From contig NZ_WKKI01000018.1 in NCBI RefSeq assembly GCF_009674805.1, positions 1 to 62,878 on the forward strand: 62,878 bases of DNA, written 5' to 3'. Positions 52,797-62,674 of this stretch are shown here, piece after piece. The notes below the pieces were generated by a model. It searched no databases and was not told where the DNA came from. It saw only the letters and a program-made list of their open reading frames with translations. Source of the DNA: Metabacillus lacus. Its GTDB lineage: Bacteria; Bacillota; Bacilli; Bacillales; Bacillaceae. Each line of letters opens with the position of its first letter. The stretch's first letter is position 1. A program made the position numbers and the translations under genes.

Positions 52797-53612
52797 TTAC
52801 CCAAATCTCCCAGTGATGTAATCCTCTGTACGCTTGTCAGAAGGATTTGAGAAAAGTTTATTCGTATTCGTATATTCAACTACTTCTCCGTTTAAGAAGA
52901 AGGCAGTACGATCTGAAATACGAGCAGCCTGCTGCATATTGTGTGTAACGATGACAATACTGTACTTTTGCTTCAACTCCTGAACGAGCTCTTCAATTTT
53001 AAGTGTAGAAATCGGGTCCAGTGCAGATGTCGGCTCATCCATTAAGATGACATCAGGCTCAATCGCAAGGCAGCGTGCTATACACAAACGCTGCTGCTGA
53101 CCGCCGGAAAGGCCATAGGCATTTTCTTTTAGACGGTCTTTAACCTCATCCCAGATTGCTGCTCCGCGAAGACTTCGCTCAACAACTTCGTCAATGATCT
53201 TTTTATCACGAATTCCATGAATTTTAGGTCCGTATGCAACATTTTCATAAATCGACTTAGGGAAGGGATTCGGTTTTTGGAATACCATTCCTACCTGCGT
53301 TCTTAGCTCTTCCACCCGGTAGGACTTATCGAAAATATTCTTGCCGCGGTATAAGATTTTCCCTGAAGTTTTAACAATTGGAATCAGCTCAACCATACGG
53401 TTCAATGTTTTAATGTAGGTTGATTTTCCGCACCCGGAAGGGCCGATAATCGCAGTAACTTCGTTCTCATATATATCAAGATCAATGTTTTTCAGAGCCT
53501 GATCCTTGCCGTACCAAAGATTTAAATTGTCAGTTCTGTAAACAATATTTTTATTTGTATCTACTTTCTCAGCATTCTCAGAACGCTCTTTAATGACTGT
53601 TTTTACTTCCAT
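52797..53612 (-). CDS. pstB: Phosphate ABC transporter ATPase PstB
   Basis: 271 residues, Walker [10 protein letters not shown] (about 55-63), signature LSGGQQQRL (about 163), Walker [14 protein letters not shown]. Energises phosphate import through PstCA. ATG 53610-53612 selected, with GGAGGATTTTCAT upstream; an earlier ATG (53627) overlaps the ribosome binding site. Only one pstB copy is present, unlike B. subtilis with pstBA and pstBB. Confidence 0.96.
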   Translation of the reverse strand: MEVKTVIKERSENAEKVDTNKNIVYRTDNLNLWYGKDQALKNIDLDIYENEVTAIIGPSGCGKSTYIKTLNRMVELIPIVKTSGKILYRGKNIFDKSYRVEELRTQVGMVFQKPNPFPKSIYENVAYGPKIHGIRDKKIIDEVVERSLRGAAIWDEVKDRLKENAYGLSGGQQQRLCIARCLAIEPDVILMDEPTSALDPISTLKIEELVQELKQKYSIVIVTHNMQQAARISDRTAFFLNGEVVEYTNTNKLFSNPSDKRTEDYITGRFG

Positions 53613-53650
53613 ATGAAAATCCTCCATCCTTTATCTAAGAAAATTATAAA

Positions 53651-54529
53651 TTAATAACGCTTTGAAAATTTATTTCTAATCAGTACCGCAACTGAGTTCA
53701 TCACAATTAAGAAAATAAATAATACGATAATTCCCGCAGCTGCTACATCTTGGAATGCAGGCTGAGGACGGGATGCCCAGTTATATATTTGAATAGGCAT
53801 AACCGTAAACGTACTCATCAGATTCTGTGGAAGATAGTTTACATAAGCGAAAGCACCAACAACCAAAAGTGGAGCTGTTTCTCCGATAGCCCTTGAAAAA
53901 GCCAAGATACTTCCTGTCAGTATACCCGGGATGGCAGTGGGCAAAACGATTCTAAAAATGGTCTGCCACTTGGTTGCACCCATCCCTAATGATGCTTCTC
54001 TTAAATGCTTTGGAACAGAGCGGATTGCTTCCTGAGATGCTACCACAATAACCGGCAGGATCAGCAAAGCCATTGTAAGACCCCCGGCAAGAATACTGCG
54101 TCCTAGCCCGAACTCACGAACAAAGAGAGTGAGGCCAAGCAAACCAAATACAATGGAAGGTACACCTGCAAGGTTGGAAATGTTTGTTTGGATAAAAGTC
54201 GTAAACCTGTTCTTCCTTGCGTATTCTTCAAGGTAAAGAGCCGTCCCGACTCCCAATAGCAAGGAAATTGGGATGGTAACAGCCATGATCCACAAAGAAC
54301 CGACTAATGCAGCTTTAATTCCTGCATTTGCTGGTCTCCGTGAAGCAAAGCTTTGAAAAAAGTCCCACGATAAGTGGCTAAATCCTTGAGTGAATATCCG
54401 ATAAAGCAATATAGCCAGTACAATCAGAGCCAGGCTGGTAGCAATAAGAAAAATAACATTAAAGGTTTTATTTAAAGCTATTCTGCCGCCCATTTTTTTA
54501 TTAATGAGGTTTTGGTCAATTAATTTCAT
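53651..54529 (-). CDS. pstA: Phosphate ABC transporter permease PstA
   Basis: 292 residues with six membrane helices and the permease loop EASLGMGATKWQTIFRIVLP (in the last half). Start at 54527-54529 after AGGGAGGAG; start and the pstC stop overlap, showing coupling. Confidence 0.95.
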   Translation of the reverse strand: MKLIDQNLINKKMGGRIALNKTFNVIFLIATSLALIVLAILLYRIFTQGFSHLSWDFFQSFASRRPANAGIKAALVGSLWIMAVTIPISLLLGVGTALYLEEYARKNRFTTFIQTNISNLAGVPSIVFGLLGLTLFVREFGLGRSILAGGLTMALLILPVIVVASQEAIRSVPKHLREASLGMGATKWQTIFRIVLPTAIPGILTGSILAFSRAIGETAPLLVVGAFAYVNYLPQNLMSTFTVMPIQIYNWASRPQPAFQDVAAAGIIVLFIFLIVMNSVAVLIRNKFSKRY

Positions 54530-54530
54530 C

Positions 54531-55469
54531 TTAGTACTCCTCCCTGAAGCGTTTTGTAATGTACTGGGCAAGGAGGTTCATCATTAAGGTAAAGACAAAC
54601 AGCGTCATACCTACAGCATATATACTATAGTAAACTGTAGTTCCATAACCTGCATCACCTGAGCTGACCTGAACAATATAAGCTGTCATAGTCTGTATGG
54701 ACTCTGTAGGGTCAAATGTAAGCTTTGGCGTAGCTCCTCCTGCCAGCGTAACAATCATCGTTTCACCAATTGCACGGGATATGGCGAGAACGATGGATGC
54801 CATAATTCCTGAAACAGCTGCAGGCAGAACAACCTTCATTGACACCTCGAATTTAGTTGCACCCATGGCCAATGCACCTTCGCGCATTGAATTAGGCACT
54901 GAACTCATCGCATCCTCAGAAAGTGATGCAATCATAGGAACAATCATAATCCCTACAACAATCCCAGGGCTGAGTGCATTGAAGAATCCAAGGCCGGGAA
55001 CAAGACTTTGAAGCACAGGAGTGACAAATGTTAAGGCAAAAAAACCATATACAATTGTCGGAATACCGGCTAGCACCTCTAATATCGGCTTAATAATTCT
55101 TCTGGTTCTTTCAGAAGCATACTCACTCAAAAAGATAGCGGATGCCAACCCTACCGGAACTGCCACAATGACCGCAATAACAGTAACAAGAAGCGTACCG
55201 GAAATCAGAGCGATGATTCCATAGGAAGGCTCTCCATAAAACGGATACCAGTCCCGCTGTGTAAAAAAGTCAAGAATCGGGACTCTTGTGAAAAATGTAA
55301 TTGTTTCAAATAGTAGTGTAAATACAATTCCAAAAGTAGTCAGGATCGAAACAATTGCTGTCAGCAGCAAAATAATTGGTACTGCCTTTTCTACTCCATT
55401 TAGCAATGATCTTTTTTCTTTATTTTTTTTTATAAGATCACGCACTGTTTGGCTGTTGGACGTTGCCAT
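54531..55469 (-). CDS. pstC: Phosphate ABC transporter permease PstC
   Basis: 312 residues, six membrane helices, EAA loop EGALAMGATKFEVSMKVVLP. Forms the membrane channel with PstA. AGGG-type site upstream of the ATG at 55467-55469. Confidence 0.95.
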   Translation of the reverse strand: MATSNSQTVRDLIKKNKEKRSLLNGVEKAVPIILLLTAIVSILTTFGIVFTLLFETITFFTRVPILDFFTQRDWYPFYGEPSYGIIALISGTLLVTVIAVIVAVPVGLASAIFLSEYASERTRRIIKPILEVLAGIPTIVYGFFALTFVTPVLQSLVPGLGFFNALSPGIVVGIMIVPMIASLSEDAMSSVPNSMREGALAMGATKFEVSMKVVLPAAVSGIMASIVLAISRAIGETMIVTLAGGATPKLTFDPTESIQTMTAYIVQVSSGDAGYGTTVYYSIYAVGMTLFVFTLMMNLLAQYITKRFREEY

Positions 55470-55501
55470 AAGGTGAAAACCCCTTTCCCTCTACATAGGA
55501 A

Positions 55502-55531
55502 GATGAGAAGCAAGGAGCCCCGCTTCTCATC
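55502..55531. terminator. Stem-loop between pstS and pstC
   Basis: GATGAGAAGC (55502-55511) and GCTTCTCATC (55522-55531) form a perfect 10-bp stem with no T run: a typical intercistronic hairpin that lets the binding protein be made in excess over the permease. Confidence 0.6.
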
Positions 55532-55545
55532 TATTTGATTATATA

Positions 55546-56565
55546 TTATCTTAAGCCTTCAATCGTTTCCATGCCTTCATTGTACTTATCTTCAGGAAGT
55601 CTTACATAACCAACCTCTTCAGCAAGATCTCCTGCATTTTCAAGCATAAACTTCAAGTATTGATATACTTGCTCTTTATCTTTAACAGAAGCATTATTTA
55701 CGTACACATAAAGCGGACGGGAAAGCGGGTTGTAGTCGCCAGACTCGATAGATTCAGCAGTTGGCTCAACAGCTTCGCCAGCTTCGTTCACAATTGGTAC
55801 AACTTTTAGAGAATCTTTATTTTCCAGGTAGTAAGAATAACCGAAGAATCCGATTGCGTTCTTATCGCCTTGTACACCTTTAACAAGTACATTGTCATCT
55901 TCAGAAAGAGTTGCTGCTTTAGCAACAGGCTCGTCTTCTAAAACAACCTCATTGAAGTAGTCGTAAGTACCAGAATCAGTACCAGGAGAATAGAATGAAA
56001 TTTCTTCCTCTGGCCATTCAGGGTTTACGTCAGACCATTTTGTAGCTGTTCCGTCTTCAATCCACATTGTTTTAAGTTCATCAATCGTTAGCTGTTCGAT
56101 CCAGTCATTTTCCTGGTTAACAACTACAGAAATTCCGTCAAATGCTACTTCTAATTCAGTATATTCAATTCCGTTTTCTTCAGCTTGCTGTGCTTCTTCA
56201 TCTTTGATTTCACGTGAAGCGTTAGACATGTCCGTTTCACCAACAACAAAGCGTTTAAAACCTCCGCCAGTTCCGGAAATACCGATTGGAGCTTTAACGT
56301 TTGGAGCAGCAGCGCCAAATTCTTCAGAAACAGCTTCCATAATTGGACCTACAGTAGAAGAACCATCAATTCCTACTTCACCTTCAAGCTGAGCAAGGTC
56401 ATCGGAACCTTCACCTTCACCCTCAGTGTTTCCATTTTCCTCTGCTTGTTCAGTATTTTGCTGTTCAGGAGTTGACCCAGAATCATCTCCGTTACCGCAT
56501 GCAGCAGCGAATGCCAATACTGAAGAAATCATTATAGATAATGCTAAAAATTTAAAGCTCTTCAT
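55546..56565 (-). CDS. pstS: Phosphate-binding lipoprotein PstS
   Basis: 339 residues: lipoprotein signal with lipobox LAFAAAC (Cys about 23), an acidic low-complexity linker to about 60, then the phosphate-binding domain (GIDGSSTVGPI, GTGGGFKRFVVGETDMSNASR, SPGTDSGTYDYF). First gene of the pst operon and directly downstream of a Pho box. Confidence 0.97.
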   Translation of the reverse strand: MKSFKFLALSIMISSVLAFAAACGNGDDSGSTPEQQNTEQAEENGNTEGEGEGSDDLAQLEGEVGIDGSSTVGPIMEAVSEEFGAAAPNVKAPIGISGTGGGFKRFVVGETDMSNASREIKDEEAQQAEENGIEYTELEVAFDGISVVVNQENDWIEQLTIDELKTMWIEDGTATKWSDVNPEWPEEEISFYSPGTDSGTYDYFNEVVLEDEPVAKAATLSEDDNVLVKGVQGDKNAIGFFGYSYYLENKDSLKVVPIVNEAGEAVEPTAESIESGDYNPLSRPLYVYVNNASVKDKEQVYQYLKFMLENAGDLAEEVGYVRLPEDKYNEGMETIEGLR

Positions 56566-56627
56566 TCCTTTTATTCCCCCTAAGGATTTGGTGTTATTGT
56601 CCTACGCCTATTAGAATACATCCTTAC

Positions 56628-56666
56628 TATTAATCTGGTTTTAATTGATTGTAAAGGTTTTGTAAA
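56628..56666 (-). promoter_or_regulatory. Pho box (four TTWACA-type repeats)
   Basis: On the minus strand TTTACA, TTTACA, TTAAAA and TTAATA occur with exactly 5 bases between each (starting at 56666, 56655, 56644 and 56633). This is the PhoP~P binding arrangement of Bacillus and lies about 65-100 bases upstream of pstS. Confidence 0.88.
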
Positions 56667-56743
56667 TAACCGCCGAATTTTGTCGGTTCTTACGTCTTGT
56701 CATTTTTAATAAGCCCACTGCTTTTTGAAGACTTTTTGAAGCA

Positions 56744-56773
56744 TAAAAAAAGGTACCCTGAGTAAGGTACCTA
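56744..56773 (-). terminator. Terminator after pbpA
   Basis: AGGTACC (56751-56757) and GGTACCT (56766-56772); TTTTTTT follows on the minus strand. Confidence 0.85.
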
Positions 56774-56810
56774 TAGTTTCTAGCTTTCACTTTTTATTTA
56801 TGCAGATTAT

Positions 56811-58904
56811 TTAAATTTCTTCAATTTCTTCTTCTTCCGCTTCTTCATCTTCCGAGGCTTTTTTCAGTTCAAAATATTTATCCAGAACCCTCTTTCCAAT
56901 CATATGATTGATAGGGTGGCTGTTTTGGGCCTTTTCATAAGCCCACGGCACAACAACGGCAAAGGCAACCTCGGGATTATGATCTGGTGCATATCCGACA
57001 AGCGTCAAATTATAAGTGGGAGTCAGAAACTTCTCTTTTACTGGACCGTCATAAAAAGCCTGTGCTGTACCAGTTTTCCCTGCAGGGCTGTACCCGGCTC
57101 CGGCAAAATAACCGTAGCCGGTTCCTCCGCTTTCCTGCATAACCTGCCGCAGGCCTTCCTGCACTCGCTCAATGTATTTTGGCTCCATGTCTATGCGGTT
57201 CAATATTTCTGTTTCTTGAGAATGGATAACAGGGCCTGCTCCATCAGCTGGAGAGGGCTCACGGATCTCTCTCATAATCTGCGGCTTCATCCGGTAGCCG
57301 CCGTTTGCAATCGTTGAAATATACTGTGCAAGCTGAAGCGGTGTATAGGTGTCATACTGTCCGATAGAGAGATCAAGAAGAAGTCCCGGAGTATAGCTTG
57401 TACCCTGAAAGCCTCTTGCTTCATTCGGCAGATCAATACCTGTTTCAACTCCCAGCCCAAATTGGCTGAATGAATTTCTCATTGTCGCAAACGCATCGCG
57501 ATCTAAAGGAAGAGATTGATTTCTTTTATAAACACCGTTCCCCATTTCAATTGCTGTTTTGAACATATAAACATTTGATGATCTTTTTAATGCTGTCAGA
57601 TCATTAATTCTGCCCATATTCTGATAGGATTTTTTAGCAGGTGATCCACTTATGTAAAGCGGCTCATCCAGCAGAACTGAACCGGGCTGAATAGCGCCCT
57701 CCTGAAATCCGGTAAGAACTGTCGCGCCCTTGACCGCAGAACCCATCGTATAGGAAGTTGTCATAGCCCCCAGCGAAAAGTCCCTTAATTCCCTTTGGCC
57801 GTCTTCAGTGACAAACTGCTTGCCGGCCATGCTGAGAAGTTCGCCGTTTCTAGGGTCCATCACGACTACAAATGCTCGGTCCAAAAGCTCAGTCCCTCTT
57901 TTTCTTTTTGCTGCAAGAAGCTCTTCTTCCAGAATTTTCTCCGCTTCCAGCTGCAGCTGCATGTCAATCGTTAAAATGAGGTCTTTACCGCTTTTCCCCT
58001 CAGAAACGATTTCAGTCTCCAGCAGATTCCCCGAACGATCAGTGATGCTGCGGGCCCTGGCTTTCTCCCCCTGCAGCACATCTTCATACTGAGCTTCCAG
58101 ATAGCTTTTGCCGACACGGTCGTTCCGCTGGTAATCCCTCACAAGATACTTGTCCATCTGTTCTCTTGGAATTCCTTCACTTGTTGAAGAAATAGATCCA
58201 AGGAGAGTTCTCAGCGTACTGTTAAATGTATAACTTCTCTCCCAGTCTGTTGTCACATCGACGCCTGGCAGCTTGTGAAGATTTTCGCTGACAATCGCAA
58301 ACTCTTCCTGAGTAACATCCTGATTTTTGATAATTTGGGGAGTCATAGCGTAGCCGCCATCCATCTCCCGTTTAATCGCCAGAACTTCTTTCTCATCTTC
58401 TGAAATAGCAGCAAGATCACTTTCTGTAATTCTTGAAAGCTGCAGGTCATATAAATCACTTTCTGCCAATACCCCGTCAGCAACCTTTTGGCGGTCTTCA
58501 TCCGTTATTTTATTTTTAGCTGCTTCCGGGTTTAGTAAGATCCAGTAATCCTTTAAATCACGTTCTGTAATTTTGCTTGTATCTTTCTCAATAATTTCAG
58601 CAAGTTTTCTGGCAGTATCCAGCCGCTCTTCCTGGCTGGAACCAGTCATTCGGGTATATGTAATAGCGTTCAACGGCTGATTATCTACAATTGTTTCATA
58701 ATTTCTGTCAAAGATTTTACCCCTTGGCACGGAGGTGCTGACAGCCACTTCCTCTTTTCTGTCAACTTCACGTTTATAATCCTCTCCGTAAACAATCTGC
58801 ACAATTCCAAGCCTTAATACCATTGCTGAAAATGTCAAAAAGATAACAAAGAAAAGTATATTTAATCTGCCAGGCAGCATTTTTCTTTTCTTGTTGCTCC
58901 CCAT
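56811..58904 (-). CDS. pbpA: Penicillin-binding protein 2 family transpeptidase (PbpA-like)
   Basis: 697-residue class B PBP. N-terminal membrane anchor (about 14-34), dimerisation/pedestal region, transpeptidase domain with the SxxK motif GSAVKGAT (about 393-400), SSN (about 440) and KTGTAQ (about 621). An acidic tail ([13 protein letters not shown]) ends it. Crosslinks peptidoglycan during cell elongation. Followed by the pst locus and preceded by the MFS gene, as in B. subtilis. Confidence 0.95.
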   Translation of the reverse strand: MGSNKKRKMLPGRLNILFFVIFLTFSAMVLRLGIVQIVYGEDYKREVDRKEEVAVSTSVPRGKIFDRNYETIVDNQPLNAITYTRMTGSSQEERLDTARKLAEIIEKDTSKITERDLKDYWILLNPEAAKNKITDEDRQKVADGVLAESDLYDLQLSRITESDLAAISEDEKEVLAIKREMDGGYAMTPQIIKNQDVTQEEFAIVSENLHKLPGVDVTTDWERSYTFNSTLRTLLGSISSTSEGIPREQMDKYLVRDYQRNDRVGKSYLEAQYEDVLQGEKARARSITDRSGNLLETEIVSEGKSGKDLILTIDMQLQLEAEKILEEELLAAKRKRGTELLDRAFVVVMDPRNGELLSMAGKQFVTEDGQRELRDFSLGAMTTSYTMGSAVKGATVLTGFQEGAIQPGSVLLDEPLYISGSPAKKSYQNMGRINDLTALKRSSNVYMFKTAIEMGNGVYKRNQSLPLDRDAFATMRNSFSQFGLGVETGIDLPNEARGFQGTSYTPGLLLDLSIGQYDTYTPLQLAQYISTIANGGYRMKPQIMREIREPSPADGAGPVIHSQETEILNRIDMEPKYIERVQEGLRQVMQESGGTGYGYFAGAGYSPAGKTGTAQAFYDGPVKEKFLTPTYNLTLVGYAPDHNPEVAFAVVVPWAYEKAQNSHPINHMIGKRVLDKYFELKKASEDEEAEEEEIEEI

Positions 58905-58964
58905 TTAAACACCGCCTTCTCATGTCTGTTTTATGGCAGCAATCTGCCTGTGGGCAGACCAACG

Positions 58965-60254
58965 TTAATTCCCATTCTCTCCATCTACAATATTCGACTC
59001 TGCGATCAGTTTTTGTCCGTCTTCCTGCATAGTTTCGTTAGTTTCGTCCAATTTAATCCTTCTAATAAAGAAATAGATAACAGTATGGCCCCCTCCTATC
59101 AAAGCAAGCAGAACCGGAATGCTCTTTTTCTCATCAAAGAGAGTAACGGCAGCAATAAAAGCAGTAACTGAAACAATTCTACCTAAATTAACAAAGATTT
59201 CTCTTACAACAATATACTCAATTCTGGCTTTTGCCGCATTCCACGATTTTCCTATTACATCATAAGTAATTGAGAGATAGGGAACTAGAAGCATCGGGTA
59301 GGCAATTGCAATCAAAACGGCGTATAACAGAAGTTTGGGATAGGAGAGATCGAACAGAAGAAGAAAGATGGCACCGTACAGGATCAGTCCTCCCAAAAGA
59401 ATCGCCGGTTTTCTCATGTTTTTAGTGATGATGCGTGTCGCAGCATAGTAACTCACAAAGGCGACAGCTGAATTTAACAGGCTGTAAGTTCCCAAAGCAA
59501 ACTCACTGCCCGTTGTAATAAAAACAAATACTCCAATTATAAAAACAAATGTTCCTTCCCGAATGCCTTGGAAGAAATGTGCATTTGTCACAAGCTTCCA
59601 GTTGGTATTACTTTTTCTTTGATTGATCACATCAAGCAGAATGTAAGAACCGTTCGCAGGCCTTCTTTTCAAAAAGAAACTAATTACCACTGCTCCCATA
59701 AAAAGCAAAAGCGAGATGGTGAAAATCAGCCTGTAGCCAGTATGGCTGGAAAAATGGGAAATAACAAAGCCAGCCCCGATCGGTCCGACCATCCCTGCTG
59801 AAGAGCCCAGAATTCCTAAAAAGCCATTAAAAAAATCCCTTGTATCAGGCTCTGTAATTTCGAATGTAAGAACATTAAAAGCGAGCCAGTAAAAGCCGTA
59901 GCCCACCCCAAGAATTCCGCCTAGCAGCACTAGAAAACCCGAAGCCCTGTCGCCAATAAAAAGAACCGTAAAAAAAAACACAGCCAGCAACATTACGCCA
60001 AGCCTCAGGACCACTACCCTGTCAACTTTTTTTGCAATTCTCCCTGCAAGAATAAAAGCTGCCGGCTGAAGAAGAACAACAGATAAATTATATATACCCA
60101 GATCAATAAACCTGCCTGATTGTCTCCAAAGATAAACATTTACAAACGTATTGGAGAGGGCAATTCCGAGCGAGTACAGCCCGCCAATCACTAATAGCAG
60201 AATTAGTTCTCTGTTCACATTCACATTTCCGATAATCCTTTGAAGCTTAGACAT
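58965..60254 (-). CDS. yqgE: MFS transporter YqgE
   Basis: 429 residues with about 12 membrane helices and the loop between helices 2 and 3 AGRIAKKVDRVVVLRLG, typical of major facilitator transporters. Substrate unknown. Position between sodA and pbpA matches YqgE. Confidence 0.9.
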   Translation of the reverse strand: MSKLQRIIGNVNVNRELILLLVIGGLYSLGIALSNTFVNVYLWRQSGRFIDLGIYNLSVVLLQPAAFILAGRIAKKVDRVVVLRLGVMLLAVFFFTVLFIGDRASGFLVLLGGILGVGYGFYWLAFNVLTFEITEPDTRDFFNGFLGILGSSAGMVGPIGAGFVISHFSSHTGYRLIFTISLLLFMGAVVISFFLKRRPANGSYILLDVINQRKSNTNWKLVTNAHFFQGIREGTFVFIIGVFVFITTGSEFALGTYSLLNSAVAFVSYYAATRIITKNMRKPAILLGGLILYGAIFLLLFDLSYPKLLLYAVLIAIAYPMLLVPYLSITYDVIGKSWNAAKARIEYIVVREIFVNLGRIVSVTAFIAAVTLFDEKKSIPVLLALIGGGHTVIYFFIRRIKLDETNETMQEDGQKLIAESNIVDGENGN

Positions 60255-60325
60255 ACAAAAACTCCCCTTCTTTGTCTAACCTTATTGTGGCTTAACTTTG
60301 GGGAGTTATGTATCATCCATAAACA

Positions 60326-60353
60326 GGAAAGGGAACCCTTTGGGTCCCCTTAG
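60326..60353 (-). terminator. Terminator after sodA
   Basis: GGGGACCC and GGTTCCC (60331-60349) with loop AAAG and TTTCC on the minus strand. Confidence 0.7.
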
Positions 60354-60356
60354 TCT

Positions 60357-60965
60357 TTATTTTGCAGAAGTATATCTGCTGGAAACCTCGTCCCAATTTA
60401 CTACATTCCAGAAAGATGCAATATAGTCAGGGCGGCGGTTTTGATAGTTCAAGTAATAAGCGTGCTCCCAAACATCAAGACCAAGAACAGGCGTTTTGCC
60501 TTCCATTAAAGGTGAATCCTGATTAGGAGTGCTTGTGATTTCAAGCTCACCGTTGCTAACTGCAAGCCATGCCCAGCCGGAGCCAAAGCGTGTTGTTGCT
60601 GCTTTTGCAAACTCTTCTTTGAAGTTTTCAAAGCTGCCGAACTTGCTGTTAATTGCCTCAGATAGTTCGCCGGATGGTTCTCCTCCGCCGTTTGGAGAAA
60701 GAATTGTCCAGAAAAGGCTGTGGTTGGCATGTCCGCCACCATTATTTCTTACAGCAGTTCTAACATTTTCAGGTACAGCGTCAAGGTTGGAAATCAAATC
60801 TTCAATGCTTTTACCTGCAAGTTCTTCGTTTCCATCAAGAGCATTATTTACATTTGTCACGTAAGTGTTATGGTGCTTCGTGTGATGAATGTTCATTGTT
60901 TCCTTGTCGATATGAGGCTCCAAAGCATCATAAGCATAAGGCAGCTGCGGCAATTCATATGCCAT
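60357..60965 (-). CDS. sodA: Superoxide dismutase [Mn]
   Basis: 202 residues, [20 protein letters not shown]; metal ligands His27 ([12 protein letters not shown]), His82 ([10 protein letters not shown]), and [18 protein letters not shown] with Asp and His near 164-168. Converts superoxide to peroxide. Start 60963-60965 after AAGGAGGAGATC; a longer frame (60983) contains that site. Confidence 0.97.
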   Translation of the reverse strand: MAYELPQLPYAYDALEPHIDKETMNIHHTKHHNTYVTNVNNALDGNEELAGKSIEDLISNLDAVPENVRTAVRNNGGGHANHSLFWTILSPNGGGEPSGELSEAINSKFGSFENFKEEFAKAATTRFGSGWAWLAVSNGELEITSTPNQDSPLMEGKTPVLGLDVWEHAYYLNYQNRRPDYIASFWNVVNWDEVSSRYTSAK

Positions 60966-61247
60966 ATAGATCTCCTCCTTCATAATATGTAACGAAAAGT
61001 TTAAGCTTTTCTATGTTCAGATTACCAAAAACAATGGTCAGTTTCAATTTTAACGCCTACAGAAACTTACTAATTCATTTCTTACACATTGTTCCGCAGA
61101 ATAATCAAAAAGAGATGCATACCATTAAGTAGTTTTATGAAGAAGAATATGTTACCTTACGCAAAAATTAAAGTTGAAAAACGCAGAGGTTCAGGAATTT
61201 GCTTTTCTGATTTAGTTAGCTGACATTTTCTATTGTTGAATAATTGA

Positions 61248-62102
61248 TTACTTTATCACTTCAAAATCCGCTGCAAGTGTCGCGTCCAATTTTGTACCAT
61301 CTGCGCTGAAACTCTTTACTATTCGATATTTTCCTTGTGGTAATCTCGGAAGGTCAACAGGCTGTTCAAATATATCATGAGGTTGGACCTCAATACCGAT
61401 AGATGCAAAACCCATGTTCTCAAACACCAAGCTTTTCCATAGTCCGTTTTCAAACTTTTCAATGCTATAATCAACTCCAAAAGACAAGGTTGTTGGTCCA
61501 AAGTTTTCTAGTTGTAAAATTAAAGAATCATATGAACGATACTCTTCTTTGTCAGTATAAAGTTTTGCATTTATTGCTTGCAAAGGCACTTCAACCAAAG
61601 TTAATAAAGTATCTTCAACTCCATAATTCAGGTCTAATACTTCAGCACTTAATAGATATAAAGCACCTTCCTTATCGGGTAAATCTGTTTTGAATTGTTG
61701 ATTTGTACTGATTTCTTCCTTAACTATGCCAACTTTTTCTAACGATGCATTTCGTTCTGTAAGCTGATAACGAATTCTTGGACCATTTGAAAGATGTTTC
61801 AATTGAATTTGAATTTCATCGCCTGGAAGGTGTAGTCCAGAGGAAATAACCCCCCCTTTTAAAACCCATTTATCAGTTGGATCTTCATATTCTGTTGTCG
61901 CTTCATATTCTGATCTCATTGAAATTTTGTTATACTCAGACAAGTCAAAAGGTGCATCGTGTTGAACGGTAATGTCACCTATACTATTAGGCAGAGTATC
62001 GAACTCAGAGGCTTTCAAATGCCACGATGGACTTATATGTGTACAAGCTGCTAAGAACAATAAACCAACAACTAAGAAAACTATAGTTTCAAGTTTCTTC
62101 AC
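61248..62102 (-). CDS. Lipoprotein with C-terminal Ig-like (Big_14-type) domain
   Basis: 284 residues: signal peptide with lipobox LFLAAC (Cys about 20), a middle beta-rich region, and a C-terminal domain (about 175-284: YTDKEEYRSYDSLILQLEN, GVDYSIEKFENGLWKSL, GKYRIVKSFSADG) resembling the immunoglobulin-like Big_14 family. Surface-exposed. Function unknown. The region is more AT-rich than sodA and may be accessory. Confidence 0.75.
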   Translation of the reverse strand: MKKLETIVFLVVGLLFLAACTHISPSWHLKASEFDTLPNSIGDITVQHDAPFDLSEYNKISMRSEYEATTEYEDPTDKWVLKGGVISSGLHLPGDEIQIQLKHLSNGPRIRYQLTERNASLEKVGIVKEEISTNQQFKTDLPDKEGALYLLSAEVLDLNYGVEDTLLTLVEVPLQAINAKLYTDKEEYRSYDSLILQLENFGPTTLSFGVDYSIEKFENGLWKSLVFENMGFASIGIEVQPHDIFEQPVDLPRLPQGKYRIVKSFSADGTKLDATLAADFEVIK

Positions 62103-62335
62103 AATTTCACCCCTTACGCCTTTTTAATTTCTGCCTAAGTAACATACACCGTGATTATTAAGCAATAAGTTTAATATAAAATACTAAAAACCTTTTTATT
62201 TTTTTAAGGTAATTAACAGCAATTCATTTAACTTCCGTTGCGTTTGTCAACAAGGTACCTAATTAAAAGACATCAAGATGAATATAAAATAAGGGTATTA
62301 GGAAAGTAAATTTATAAAGAATTGAGAGATTTCAA

Positions 62336-62565
62336 GTGGACTTTTTACTATGGATAACCATCGGCTTCATAGTAATCGGATTTGTTATTTTCATTTATAT
62401 GAAAAAAGCTATGGAAAATAAGCTTACTTTTATAAAAACAAATTCGGAAAACAAGAAAAGTACAACAGAAGCTAAATCCGTGATTTGGTGGATAGTGGGT
62501 GTCACAGCCTGGGGATAGTGAGTATGATCCTTGTTATTGTGTGTTTTCATCTCTACTATGGATAA
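62336..62565 (+). pseudogene. Small two-helix membrane protein gene, probably frameshifted
   Basis: From GTG 62336 the frame reads MDFLLWITIGFIVIGFVIF, one membrane helix and a basic stretch, then a second hydrophobic start IWWIVGVTAWG and a stop at 62516-62518. The overlapping -1 frame continues GIVSMILVIVCFHLYYG to a stop at 62563-62565. One extra G in the GGGG run at about 62512-62516 would join them into a 76-residue two-helix protein. No strong ribosome binding site. Either a decayed gene, a sequence error or chance. Confidence 0.45.
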
Positions 62566-62674
62566 CTGTTGAGTGCAAAGGCATTTTGGAGGATTTGGGC
62601 TGATTATGGAGGATTGAGGAGAATTTAGAATTGCCTGGATTTGCAGTGGCCTCATTATGAGTGAATATAAGTGG
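62566..62674. other. Spacer before the repeat array
   Basis: About 110 bases containing GGAGGATT-like near repeats (62589-62620, GGAGGATTTGGG, GGAGGATTGAGGAG). No gene recognised. Confidence 0.35.
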
